Part shown: positions 1 to 7,128 of the stretch, piece after piece
Layout: each line of letters begins with the position of its first letter
Numbering within the stretch: position 1 is the first letter of the stretch
Source of the DNA: Clostridia bacterium
GTDB taxonomy: Bacteria; Bacillota; Clostridia; Christensenellales; Borkfalkiaceae
Reading direction: 5' to 3'
Assembly (NCBI GenBank): GCA_017503885.1
Contig: JAFVSF010000090.1
Location: forward strand, 1-14,472
Length of the DNA stretch: 14,472 nt
The notes under the pieces: generated by a model
Told to the model about the DNA's origin: nothing
Seen by the model: only the letters and a program-made list of their open reading frames with translations
Databases searched by the model: none
Made by a program: the position numbers and the translations under genes

Positions 1-444
1 ACTCGAAAGCCGTGTGATTTTCCAAGCGGTTTCAATATTGAGAGCTATCAAGTTTTTCAAGGTATGCCTTCATTCACTATGCGTGATGGTGACATTATAG
101 AATTAGGCAATAGAAGGCTTCAAGTGCTTCATACTCCCGGACACTCTCCCGGACATTGTTGCTTTTATGAGAAAGAGCGTGGATACTTGTATTCGGGAGA
201 TCTGATATATAGCGGATGCCTTGATGCATTCTACCCATCAACGAATCCGATTGAATTTATGAATTCGGTTGATAAAATCAGAAAGCTTGACATACAAAAA
301 ATATGTCCTTCGCATCACGAAATCAATATTCCCATCGGAATAGTCGATAGAATTTACGATGCATTTTGCGAAATACACAGCCAAAACAAGTTCCAACATG
401 GTAACGGTATTTTTGATTTTGGTGATTTTCAAATACACATATAA
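1..444 (+). CDS. Metallo-beta-lactamase-fold hydrolase, 3' part (5' end outside window)
   Basis: The frame is open from the first base of the window, so the gene begins upstream; the ATG at 64 is internal. The visible 147 residues are the C-terminal half of an MBL-fold protein. The motif HTPGHSPGH (about nt 130-156) is the glyoxalase-II-like third metal-ligand region, SGDLIY carries the bridging Asp, and CPSHHE carries the last His ligand. The first motif, HxHxDH, would lie upstream of the window. The family hydrolyses varied esters, thioesters and phosphodiesters with two metal ions, usually in the cytoplasm, and the substrate cannot be told from this fragment. The gene converges with the DegV/acetyltransferase unit that follows. 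The fold is secure; the exact function is unknown. Confidence 0.85.
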   Translation, partial: TRKPCDFPSGFNIESYQVFQGMPSFTMRDGDIIELGNRRLQVLHTPGHSPGHCCFYEKERGYLYSGDLIYSGCLDAFYPSTNPIEFMNSVDKIRKLDIQKICPSHHEINIPIGIVDRIYDAFCEIHSQNKFQHGNGIFDFGDFQIHI

Positions 445-662
445 ATTCCAATTTATCGAACTTAAAAAGGTGCTACCCGTTACAAGAAAATGCACCCATA
501 ACTCCAAGTTTTGCACCCATTGTAAAATGGTATCAAAATTTTATATTGGTGCAGTACGCAAAATCATAACAAAATTTGCCTGCAAATTTTGGTTGTATTT
601 GCATATCGTTTTTCGCTAATATGTTGCCGTATAAGTCGATTATTAACTGCTTTTGTATTAAA
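445..662. other. Non-coding convergent spacer with short repeats
   Basis: This spacer lies between the MBL-fold gene and the terminator of the opposing operon. I see no convincing gene. It holds a 9-bp direct repeat, TGCACCCAT, at 491-499 and 512-520, with a weaker relative (TGCTACCC) at about 473. An AT-rich inverted repeat with 10-bp arms and a 2-nt centre lies at 570-591. The inverted repeat is not followed by a T-run, so it is a poor terminator for the MBL-fold gene. Confidence 0.4.
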
Positions 663-693
663 AAGCTCCGAAGAATTCAAATCTTCGGAGCTT
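656..693 (-). terminator. Intrinsic terminator of the DegV/acetyltransferase operon
   Basis: There is a perfect 12-bp inverted repeat: AAGCTCCGAAGA at 663-674, a 7-nt loop, and TCTTCGGAGCTT at 682-693. On the minus strand the stem is followed by a T-rich stretch. It starts 8 nt past the stop codon of the acetyltransferase-like gene. Confidence 0.9.
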
Positions 694-700
694 ATATTGT

Positions 701-1819
701 TTATATTTTCTTTACAAAACTTCTTCTACGCTTGTGTTGAACTTTATCAAATGATTTCCATAAGTTTAAAATTGGATAGTTATTTTCTAGGCAAAGATTG
801 GTTTCTGCGTGGGTAACGTCGGAATATCTCAACTTGTCTAAAAGTTTATCAACTATGGCAGTTGCTATTGCTTTATTGCGATATTCTGGTAAAACTCCAA
901 CTAAACCAAGGTCAACTGATTTTGGATTTTTAATAGTCTTCAACAACTTTAAAATAACTTTAGGTGTTAATTTACCTTTACTGCCAACTAAATCTTTTCC
1001 TATATTTGGGAAAGCGAGTGCAAATGCAACGATATTGTCGTTTTTGTCTAAAATAACTATAGCGTATTCAACGTTTACGATTAAGCCAAAACCCTTTATA
1101 AGGTTAGTTTTCATTTTATCGGTAAAAGGTACTGATTGATAAATATCAACGTAGGTCTTATCTAAAATATCAAAGAATCCGTCGCCAAACTTCTTAATAA
1201 ATTGACGGGAAGTCTTTTCATCGCTAAAACGCAAGCCGTATTTTTCCATCATTTTGCTAGAAATATCGTGTATTCTAGGGTCTACTTCTTTTGGAGCGTA
1301 GAGTTTGTGTTCTATCCAATCAGTTTCTTTTGAGTAGCCTGCATTTTCAATAAGTTTAGCATAGTATTCGTAGTTGTATTGTTCTTCATAAGTTGAAATT
1401 TGGTCAAAACCCTCGATTAAAAGCCCCTCTCTTTCCAAATCGGAGTAGCCTAAAGGTCCAACAACCTCTTCCATACCTTTTTCTTTTGCCCAATTTTCTA
1501 CTGCATTAAATAAAGCATTGGCAACGTCTTGATTGTCGATACTGTCAAAACGAGTAAAACGAACTCTTTTTTGAGTCCATTTTTCATTGCTAACACGTTG
1601 TAAAATTCCTTGTATTCTACCAACGACCTTGCCATTTTCCTCTGCTAAGAAAAATATAGAGTCTGATTGTTCAGAATATATAGTTTCCTTTTTAAAAAGA
1701 GCCTTTTCATCTCCGTAGAGTTGAGGAACGTAATAAGGGCAGTTTTTGTATAAGTTAAGAGGGAAATTTATAAATCTCTTTACGTCTTTTCTTGTTTTAA
1801 CCTCTTTAATTGTAATCAT
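701..1819 (-). CDS. GNAT-superfamily N-acetyltransferase-like protein (YghO-type)
   Basis: This 372-residue protein is likely a cytoplasmic acyl-CoA-dependent acetyltransferase of unknown substrate. It resembles the long YghO-like GNAT proteins. The N-terminal half has a YVPQLYGDEK segment and a beta-strand pair ending LAEENGKVVGRIQGI. A central segment, EVVGPLGYSDLEREGLLIEG, leads to a YYAKLIENAGY helix. The C-terminal part carries VLPEYRNKAIATAIV, which lines up with GNAT motif A, the pyrophosphate-binding loop. The usual (R/Q)xxGxG/A pattern is weakened there because RNKA replaces the first glycine. An upstream TTG at 1828 is also possible: AAGGA lies 3 nt from the TTG and 12 nt from the ATG. 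I chose the ATG because the family normally begins close to the ITIKEV segment. The gene lies 20 nt (11 nt if TTG is used) after degV in one transcript. The fold call is good; the substrate is not known. Confidence 0.75.
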   Translation of the reverse strand: MITIKEVKTRKDVKRFINFPLNLYKNCPYYVPQLYGDEKALFKKETIYSEQSDSIFFLAEENGKVVGRIQGILQRVSNEKWTQKRVRFTRFDSIDNQDVANALFNAVENWAKEKGMEEVVGPLGYSDLEREGLLIEGFDQISTYEEQYNYEYYAKLIENAGYSKETDWIEHKLYAPKEVDPRIHDISSKMMEKYGLRFSDEKTSRQFIKKFGDGFFDILDKTYVDIYQSVPFTDKMKTNLIKGFGLIVNVEYAIVILDKNDNIVAFALAFPNIGKDLVGSKGKLTPKVILKLLKTIKNPKSVDLGLVGVLPEYRNKAIATAIVDKLLDKLRYSDVTHAETNLCLENNYPILNLWKSFDKVQHKRRRSFVKKI

Positions 1820-1839
1820 AATCTCCAAAATTCCTTGTT

Positions 1840-2712
1840 TTATCTATGTTTTGCGTGGAAACTTACGCCTACCGTATTAGGACCGCAGTGGCTACCTGCA
1901 GTTGGGTTTACAACTACGATTTCAGTTTGTAAATCTTCGCCATATTCTTCTTTTAAAAGCCTTTCAATTTCTTGTGCTTGATCAAGGGCGTCAGAGTGTC
2001 CAATATAAACGCAATGGTTTTTTACGTCATCTTGAAGATTGCGAACGTAATCTAAAAGGGCCTTTACAGCACCTTGTCTGCCTTTTGCTTTAGATACGGA
2101 CTCCATTTTGCCAAGAGAGTTCATTGTGAGTATTGGTCTAATACCCATAAGACCACCCATTGCTGCTTTAAAGTTGCTTACTCTTCCACTTCTGCCAAAG
2201 AACTTTAAGTCATCAGCATAGAAATAACAAGCAAATTTATCAACCTCGGTTTCTGCCCAAGATTTAAGTTCTTCAACGGTTGCTCCGTTTCTTGCAAGTT
2301 TTCCAATTTCTATAACAATGTTATAACTTATTAAGGTAATACCTTTGGTATCAATTAAGTGAAGTTTTCTGTCTGGGTACTTAGGTGCAAGTCGTTCCCA
2401 TGCAAGACGCATAGAGTCAAAAGTTGCACTCATTGCTTTTGAAAAATGTACGTATAAAATATCTTTGCCCTCTTTTAAGAAAGGTTCAAAATACTCAATA
2501 TATTTAGCTGGTGCTAAAGCGTAGGTTTTTGGAAGTTCGCCTTTTCTTAACATATCATAAAAAGCATGGTAGTCAAATTCTTCAAAATCTACGTAAGGGA
2601 AAACCTCTTTGCCAGTAGAGAGGCAGTAAGGCATACTGATAAGTTCATAGCCGTATTCTTTGGCAACTTTTGGGGTGATATCGGTATCGGTATCGGTAAA
2701 TAATTGATACAT
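1840..2712 (-). CDS. DegV-family fatty-acid-binding protein (FakB-like)
   Basis: At 290 residues this is the usual DegV length. DegV/FakB proteins hold a fatty acid and present it to the kinase FakA, which makes acyl-phosphate for phospholipid synthesis; I infer the same role. The N-terminal motif FTDTDTDIT takes the place of the family's TDSxSDLP. GRSGRVSNFKAAMGGLMGIRPIL near the middle is the conserved GRIS/KPIL region. The C-terminal GSHCGPNTVGVSF matches the family's GxHxGPGxxGxxF. Two lipid-contact motifs look divergent: the TSQPS-like site reads KTYALAP and the SSxLSGT site reads FSKAMSAT, so ligand preference may differ. The start is supported by AAGGAG 7 nt upstream. It is the first gene of a two-gene unit with its own promoter. 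No fakA is seen in the window. Confidence 0.93.
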   Translation of the reverse strand: MYQLFTDTDTDITPKVAKEYGYELISMPYCLSTGKEVFPYVDFEEFDYHAFYDMLRKGELPKTYALAPAKYIEYFEPFLKEGKDILYVHFSKAMSATFDSMRLAWERLAPKYPDRKLHLIDTKGITLISYNIVIEIGKLARNGATVEELKSWAETEVDKFACYFYADDLKFFGRSGRVSNFKAAMGGLMGIRPILTMNSLGKMESVSKAKGRQGAVKALLDYVRNLQDDVKNHCVYIGHSDALDQAQEIERLLKEEYGEDLQTEIVVVNPTAGSHCGPNTVGVSFHAKHR

Positions 2713-2746
2713 AATAATTCTCCTTAGTGCAGATAATTACCATAAT

Positions 2747-2775
2747 ATTATATCACAATAAAGTAGGGTTGACAA
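2747..2775 (-). promoter_or_regulatory. SigmaA-type promoter for degV
   Basis: On the minus strand TTGTCA (2770-2775) is separated by exactly 17 nt from a perfect TATAAT (2747-2752). The -10 box lies about 35 nt upstream of the degV start codon. The -35 differs from consensus at one base. Confidence 0.8.
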
Positions 2776-2851
2776 GTATAATTGTGGGGGTCAAAAAAAT
2801 TAAAAGTTTAAAAATTGATAAATAGTTGACTTAAAAAATGCCTCTATAAGT

Positions 2852-2879
2852 TAAAAAACGACCACCTAGAGGTGGTCGT
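2852..2879 (-). terminator. Intrinsic terminator of the spoVT operon
   Basis: There is a perfect 9-bp stem, ACGACCACC (2858-2866) and GGTGGTCGT (2871-2879), with a 4-nt TAGA loop. On the minus strand it is followed by a run of T residues (2852-2857 on the plus strand as A). It begins 5 nt beyond the stop codon of the DUF6062-type gene and closes the seven-gene unit. Confidence 0.93.
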
Positions 2880-2884
2880 AAGAT

Positions 2885-3562
2885 TTATTTTTCTTCGCCG
2901 TAGAATACGCAAGATGCTGTTTTTAAGCATTCTTTTGATTCCTTAGATATTGGTTTTCCAATATTTCTATAATCGTTGTGTATGGTAAAATCGTCAACGT
3001 TTTCTTTAAGGTTTTCTAGAAGTTTAATTTCCACTTGATACAAGTCTGCAAGATAGTTTTCCTGTTCTTTTCCTGCAAATGAAGAGTAGTTTAAAAGTTC
3101 TGCATAATGTTCTAAACAAAAACCAGGTGTGTCTTTAAGTCTTTGCCTAAAACTTTCTACGTTATGATATACTTGTGCAATGGTTTTATAATATCTAACC
3201 ATATGCATATTTAAGTATTTGCAAACGACACACGTTTTTCCAAGATTCAAAACGTTTTCTGCTTGCTTTTTAGCAGTTTTTGTGTTTTTTGCCTTTTCTA
3301 CGTTGCTTATAACAGTGTTAAGTCTTGTAGAAACTTGAAGTGCTAAACCCAGTTTAGAGCGAGATGCGTGCAATTTAGAGTAGTGATGAAGACAAAACCC
3401 AAGTTTATTTACCTCTTTTCTAGTGTCGTCTTCCATAACGCCTTCGCCTAGATATTGCTCTGTGAGTCTTTCGTCTATCTTTTTTTGTATGCGACAAACA
3501 GGGCATTCTATTCTGCCGTCAAAATTTTCATCAATTAGCATAGTGCCTATATGGTAATGCAT
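2885..3562 (-). CDS. DUF6062-family Cys/His-rich protein of unknown function
   Basis: This is a 225-residue soluble protein with no signal peptide. It matches the pattern I know for DUF6062, a Clostridia-type family with no assigned role. It contains two copies of one metal-site-like module. The first is CPVC (C20, C23) followed by FCLHH (C57, H60); the second is CVVC (C111, C114) followed by FCLEH (C149, H152). The gap between the CxxC and CxxH parts is 33 and 34 residues, so the module looks internally duplicated, with one C3H1 site per copy. Zinc or iron-sulfur binding is an inference. The sequence between is helical and charged. The C-terminal part has a DYRNIGKPISKES segment, also typical of the family. 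The start has AAGGAG 8 nt upstream. It follows trmL by 16 nt and ends the operon. Confidence 0.8.
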   Translation of the reverse strand: MHYHIGTMLIDENFDGRIECPVCRIQKKIDERLTEQYLGEGVMEDDTRKEVNKLGFCLHHYSKLHASRSKLGLALQVSTRLNTVISNVEKAKNTKTAKKQAENVLNLGKTCVVCKYLNMHMVRYYKTIAQVYHNVESFRQRLKDTPGFCLEHYAELLNYSSFAGKEQENYLADLYQVEIKLLENLKENVDDFTIHNDYRNIGKPISKESKECLKTASCVFYGEEK

Positions 3563-3578
3563 AAATTTATCTCCTTGG

Positions 3579-4073
3579 TTAGTCTAATCTTCCAGTTAAG
3601 TGACCTTCTGGGTTGAGCCCGTCGAAGTTAGTTTGTCTTAAAGCCTCGTACAAGGTAAGTGCAACTGAATTTGAGAGGTTTAAACTCCTTAAATCTTGCC
3701 ACATTGGTATACGTAAAGTCTCTTTGTAATGTTTCTCTAAAAGAGGCTCGGGAAGACCATGTGATTCTTTGCCAAAAATTAAAAAGTCTCCGTCTTTAAA
3801 TTTTGCGTCAGAATAAACTTTAGCCCCTTTAGTTGACATAAAGTAGAAATTAGAGCCGTCGTAATATTTGTCAAGAAGTTCTTGAAAACTGTCGTAATAT
3901 CTCACGTCTAAAAATTGCCAATAGTCTAGACCTGCTCTTTTTAAGGTTTTGTCAGAAATTTCAAAGCCCAATGGACGAACGAGGTGTAGTACGCTGTGCG
4001 TTGCGGCACACGTTCTTGAAATGTTACCTGTATTTTGAGGAATTTCCGGCTCAACCAAAACTACGTTAAACAT
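3579..4073 (-). CDS. trmL: tRNA (cytidine/uridine-34)-2'-O-methyltransferase TrmL
   Basis: The 164-residue protein is of the usual TrmL length. TrmL is a SPOUT-class enzyme that uses S-adenosylmethionine to methylate the ribose of the wobble nucleotide in certain leucine tRNAs. Motif 1 is at the N-terminus (EPEIPQNTGNISRTCAAT). Motif 2 is IFGKESHGLPEPLL. Motif 3, which forms the trefoil knot and AdoMet pocket, is RSLNLSNSVALTLYEALRQ near the C-terminus. No RNA-binding extension is present, as expected for this minimal family. The start is supported by AGGAAGGA about 8 nt upstream. The gene sits between the nitrilase-fold gene (39-nt gap) and the DUF6062-type gene (16-nt gap) in the same direction. 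It shares the operon with another tRNA-modifying enzyme, the dihydrouridine synthase. Confidence 0.95.
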   Translation of the reverse strand: MFNVVLVEPEIPQNTGNISRTCAATHSVLHLVRPLGFEISDKTLKRAGLDYWQFLDVRYYDSFQELLDKYYDGSNFYFMSTKGAKVYSDAKFKDGDFLIFGKESHGLPEPLLEKHYKETLRIPMWQDLRSLNLSNSVALTLYEALRQTNFDGLNPEGHLTGRLD

Positions 4074-4112
4074 ATATTTTATCCTTCCTTTGTATAATAA
4101 TCGACTTATAGC

Positions 4113-4754
4113 CTATCTTTTTAATCTTGTTTTAGTTATTTTTAACATAAAGTCCGTATATGGCTCAACCTCGTAAACGTTTTCTTCTATTGGTAAGACT
4201 AATTCTCCGTTTACGTTTGAAACGTATGCACCGTTTTTGTAAAGAAGTATGGTTGGAACGCCAAGTAAAAAAGAATACGCCCTTATAAGTATAGAGTTGA
4301 TTTCTTTTTTGCTAAAATCGGAAAGGGCAACTATAACCTCAGCACCACATACTGCTAGCGATTTAAAAAGGTTAAACGAGTACACGTCGTCGCCTATAAC
4401 CGTACCAATTTTGCAAGTGTTCGTTTGGTAAAGTTTGCCACCACTACCAGGTAGATACGCCGTGTCACCTAAACAGACAGACATGTCGCTTATGCCAAGT
4501 AGTTTGCCGTCTTCAAAAACTCCAACCGACTGTTTTAAAACGCCGTAATTGTCCGTGTCAAAAGCAGAGATTATGATTTTTTCGCTACATTTTGAAAGAT
4601 TACATAGACTTTTCAAAACGTTAGTTTGACCACTTAATTCTTTGCCATATTTTACCCTTTCGCACCCATTAAATCCGTTGATTAAAATTTGAAAATCACC
4701 GTTTAAAATGGTAGGGATAGGGAACTCGTTTTTACAATCAATCTTTATTTTCAA
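4113..4754 (-). CDS. Nitrilase-superfamily (carbon-nitrogen hydrolase) homologue lacking the catalytic cysteine
   Basis: The 213-residue protein has the core pattern of the nitrilase fold. VGVFEDGKLLGISDM and YLPGSGGKLYQTNTCKIGTVIGDDVYSFNLFKSLAVCGAEVIV correspond to the family's ...G-x-IGxxICxDxxFPExxRxLAxxGAdiiv region. At the position of the nucleophilic Cys there is Gly121 (GTVIGDDVYSF). The usual early catalytic Glu (PE) and the long N-terminal part are not recognisable, and the protein is 50-80 residues shorter than active members. It may be a non-catalytic relative. The start is TTG, backed by AGAGGAG spaced 9 nt and by the lack of any nearby ATG. The gene follows dusB by 45 nt. Fold moderately sure; role unknown. 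Confidence 0.65.
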   Translation of the reverse strand: MKIKIDCKNEFPIPTILNGDFQILINGFNGCERVKYGKELSGQTNVLKSLCNLSKCSEKIIISAFDTDNYGVLKQSVGVFEDGKLLGISDMSVCLGDTAYLPGSGGKLYQTNTCKIGTVIGDDVYSFNLFKSLAVCGAEVIVALSDFSKKEINSILIRAYSFLLGVPTILLYKNGAYVSNVNGELVLPIEENVYEVEPYTDFMLKITKTRLKR

Positions 4755-4763
4755 CTAAAATTG

Positions 4764-4791
4764 CTCCTCTTTTATAGTATTTAAAAAGGAG
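4764..4791 (-). promoter_or_regulatory. Possible hairpin masking the SD of the nitrilase-fold gene
   Basis: On the minus strand CTCCTTTT can pair with AAAAgaGGAG (a 2-nt bulge) across a 10-nt loop. The 3' arm contains the GAGGAG Shine-Dalgarno site of the TTG-started gene. There is no T-run, so it is not a terminator. Whether it forms is unknown. Confidence 0.3.
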
Positions 4792-4799
4792 TATTTTTG

Positions 4800-5741
4800 T
4801 TAATTAAAAAAGTTATTAAGTTCTTCCTTAATTGATTTCGTATCTTTAAACGTAAAAAGTTTTTGTTTAAGTTCGGCAGAATTTTTCTCGCCCTTAAGAT
4901 AAAGACAGAGTTGTTTTCTAAAAGTAATTGCAACAGTTTTATCATCAAGACGTGTTAAAAGTCGGTCTATATGTTCGTTAATCAACGATTTTTTATCAAT
5001 ATGTACGTCTTTTTCTAAAAGTTCGGCAAAAATCCAAGGGCGTTCTAATGCACCACGAGCAATCATAACGCCGTCTGCACCAGTATTTTGCATCATACTG
5101 ATTGCGTCTTGCTTTGTAAATATTCCACCATTTGCTATAATGGGAACATTTGCTACGTTTTTTGCCTTTGCAATCTCTTCGTAGTTTGGCTCGCCGGCAT
5201 AGATTTTATCTCTCGTTCTGCCGTGTACCGTTATCATTTGCGCGCCACCGTTGTGAACGGCTTTTACAAAGTCTTCGGTAACGAATTTGCCGTCCGTTAC
5301 GCCGATTCGCATTTTACAAGTTATTGGTTTGCCAGTTTTAGAACATTCGTAAACTATTTTCTCTGCAAGAGATGGGTTGTTAAGTAAAGCACTGCCTTCG
5401 CCGTTATTATAAATTTTAGGCATTGGACACCCAAAGTTGATATCGATTACGTCAAAGTTAGAAAGATATTCACTTTCTATTGCCTTTCGCATAATATACG
5501 GGTCGTTGCCAAAGATTTGTGCACACTTAATTTTCTCTTTTGGCGAAAGGTATAAAAGGTCTTTTGTGTTTTCGTTATCGTATAAAATGCCTTTACAACT
5601 AACCATTTCGGTAAAAGTAAGACCTGCACCGTAATTTAAACAAATTTCACGCATGGCAAAGTCGGAAAAACCTGCAAGGGGTGCTAAAAAAAAGTTATTT
5701 TCAGTTGTAAAATTGCCGATTTTAATTGTTTTTTGAAGCAT
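4800..5741 (-). CDS. dusB: tRNA-dihydrouridine synthase (DusB-like)
   Basis: The 313-residue flavoenzyme reduces uridine to dihydrouridine in tRNA D-loops using FMN and NADPH. The N-terminal LAPLAGFSD (19-27) is the FMN-binding first strand of the TIM barrel. DINFGCPMPKIYNNGEGSAL holds the catalytic Cys105. CKMRIG, TVHGRTR, IIANGGI and GVMIARGALERPWIF are the phosphate-binding and substrate strands in order. A short C-terminal helical domain follows, as usual. The start codon overlaps the end of the YabN-like gene by 20 nt and has no strong Shine-Dalgarno, which suggests translational coupling. Assignment to the DusB subgroup is by the usual Firmicute pattern; the dus-family call itself is very sure. 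Confidence 0.94.
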   Translation of the reverse strand: MLQKTIKIGNFTTENNFFLAPLAGFSDFAMREICLNYGAGLTFTEMVSCKGILYDNENTKDLLYLSPKEKIKCAQIFGNDPYIMRKAIESEYLSNFDVIDINFGCPMPKIYNNGEGSALLNNPSLAEKIVYECSKTGKPITCKMRIGVTDGKFVTEDFVKAVHNGGAQMITVHGRTRDKIYAGEPNYEEIAKAKNVANVPIIANGGIFTKQDAISMMQNTGADGVMIARGALERPWIFAELLEKDVHIDKKSLINEHIDRLLTRLDDKTVAITFRKQLCLYLKGEKNSAELKQKLFTFKDTKSIKEELNNFFN

Positions 5742-7128
5742 TGTAATAACCGTCTATTTCTTCTGGAGAAAGTTTTTTCATTTCTTTTCCGTCTTTTAAT
5801 ATAAGTTCTTCAGTCTTTTTAAACCTCTTTATGAACTTATCTGTAGAAAGATTTAAGATCTCTTCGCTTTCAAGACCTAAAAGCCTTGCTAAACTTACGA
5901 TTGCAAATAAAAGGTCGCCAATTTCTTCGGCAAGTTTTTTGCTGTCGCTACTATAGAGTTCACATTTTACTTCATCAAGTTCTTCCTTAACTTTTTCAAA
6001 AACGGCAAGTGGGTTTTCAAAGTCCATATTAAACTTTTTGGCTCTAGAGCCAACTTTTTGAGCACGCATAAGTGCAGGGAAGTTGATAGGCACGGAGTCG
6101 AGATATTCGCCACCCGATTCAAAACCCTTTTCTTTTTGTTTATTTTTATCCCAAATTTCAAGTGCGTTTTCGGCGTTAGTCGCTTTGTCCGTGCCAAAAA
6201 TATGGGTGTGTCTTGCAATGAGTTTTTCGCATATTCCACTTATCGCATCTCGAAGAGTAAACGAGCGTCTTTCCTCTGCAAAAATAGAAGAGAAAACTGC
6301 TTGTAACACAAGGTCGCCAGACTCTTCTAGCATTCCGTCTTCGTCATTTCTATTTATGGCGTCAACTAATTCGTACGCCTCTTCAAGTATATCTTTTCTA
6401 ATGCTTTCTTTTGTTTGTGCTCTATCCCAAGGACAACCGTTTTCAGAGCGTAAAATCTTAACAATTTCGTGTAAATCATCAAGGTCAAATCTAGTTTTTT
6501 CAATAATTGGAAGTTTGTCAATTACAAGTGCTGAAGAATAATCAAAATCTCCGTCAAAGTCTGATTCGTAAAGTTTAATCTTTTTAAAATTGCCGTTTTT
6601 GAACTTATAGGCAGGTATTTCGTCGCCATAAAGGTCGGAAAGGGTGAGTTTAACTTCGCTTGCCATAAATTGACTATCAATATCGTAAACAACGAGAGGG
6701 AGAGAAAGTTTGCAGTTTTTTACGTCGTATGCAGAGCAAGCCGTGTAACTTCCTACAATGCCTAATTTTGAGAGAAAATAAGTTGCCTTTGAAACGCCTG
6801 CTATAACTTCTACGTTCTTATGCTTTTTGAGTATGATAGAACAAGAAACGTCGTCACTAACGTCGCCGTCTACAAGGTATACGACGTCTTCTGTTTTAGA
6901 TGCGTCTAAAACGACTTTAGCAAGTTTTTTTGAAAGCGTGTCAAAGTTTCTGCAAGAGGTGTATACGTAGTCAAGAGGCTCTGCTTTTATATCGCTTTTC
7001 ATAACTTCGCTACCCACTTTAGAAAGTGCAGTTCTTAAAAATACTTTGCTTGCGTTTTTAGCCTTTTCATAGCCTAATAAAGTTAAATTGTTAAATTCGT
7101 TTCCTATACCTACTAAAGTAATTTTCAT
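5722..7128 (-). CDS. yabN: YabN-like fusion: tetrapyrrole-methylase domain + MazG nucleotide pyrophosphohydrolase
   Basis: This is a 468-residue, two-part protein like Bacillus YabN (about 490). Residues 1 to about 205 form a tetrapyrrole-methylase-like domain beginning KITLVGIGNEFNNLTL. From about 215 a MazG region starts with the hallmark GCPWDRAQTKESIRKDILEE, followed by EEAYELVDAI and EESGDLVLQAVF. These are the EExxE and ExxD magnesium-binding motifs. A second MazG-like half (about 345-455) has EELDEVKCEL and AEEIGDLLFAIV. MazG hydrolyses nucleoside triphosphates to monophosphates, which helps clear abnormal nucleotides. The methylase part is degenerate: the family's PGHPLVAE-type loop reads DGDVSDDVS. 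The gene shares an ATGA overlap with the flippase gene, and it follows spoVT and yabM in the order known in Bacillus. Confidence 0.93.
   Translation of the reverse strand: MKITLVGIGNEFNNLTLLGYEKAKNASKVFLRTALSKVGSEVMKSDIKAEPLDYVYTSCRNFDTLSKKLAKVVLDASKTEDVVYLVDGDVSDDVSCSIILKKHKNVEVIAGVSKATYFLSKLGIVGSYTACSAYDVKNCKLSLPLVVYDIDSQFMASEVKLTLSDLYGDEIPAYKFKNGNFKKIKLYESDFDGDFDYSSALVIDKLPIIEKTRFDLDDLHEIVKILRSENGCPWDRAQTKESIRKDILEEAYELVDAINRNDEDGMLEESGDLVLQAVFSSIFAEERRSFTLRDAISGICEKLIARHTHIFGTDKATNAENALEIWDKNKQKEKGFESGGEYLDSVPINFPALMRAQKVGSRAKKFNMDFENPLAVFEKVKEELDEVKCELYSSDSKKLAEEIGDLLFAIVSLARLLGLESEEILNLSTDKFIKRFKKTEELILKDGKEMKKLSPEEIDGYYNASKNN

Noticed and set aside
473..528. Minus-strand 15-codon peptide (MGAKLGVMGAFSCNG) starting near 522
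   Set aside because: No ribosome binding site and very short; its repetitive look comes from the 9-bp direct repeat.
2841..2872. CCTCTA (2841-2846) pairing with TAGAGG (2867-2872) as an antiterminator to the 2858-2879 terminator
   Set aside because: On the minus strand one arm would come after the terminator T-run, so it could not prevent termination; a 6-bp chance match is likely.
4763..4805. Internal promoter TTAACA-N18-TACTAT upstream of the nitrilase-fold gene (minus strand)
   Set aside because: The -10 matches only 4 of 6 and the spacer is 18 nt in very AT-rich DNA; not distinguishable from chance.
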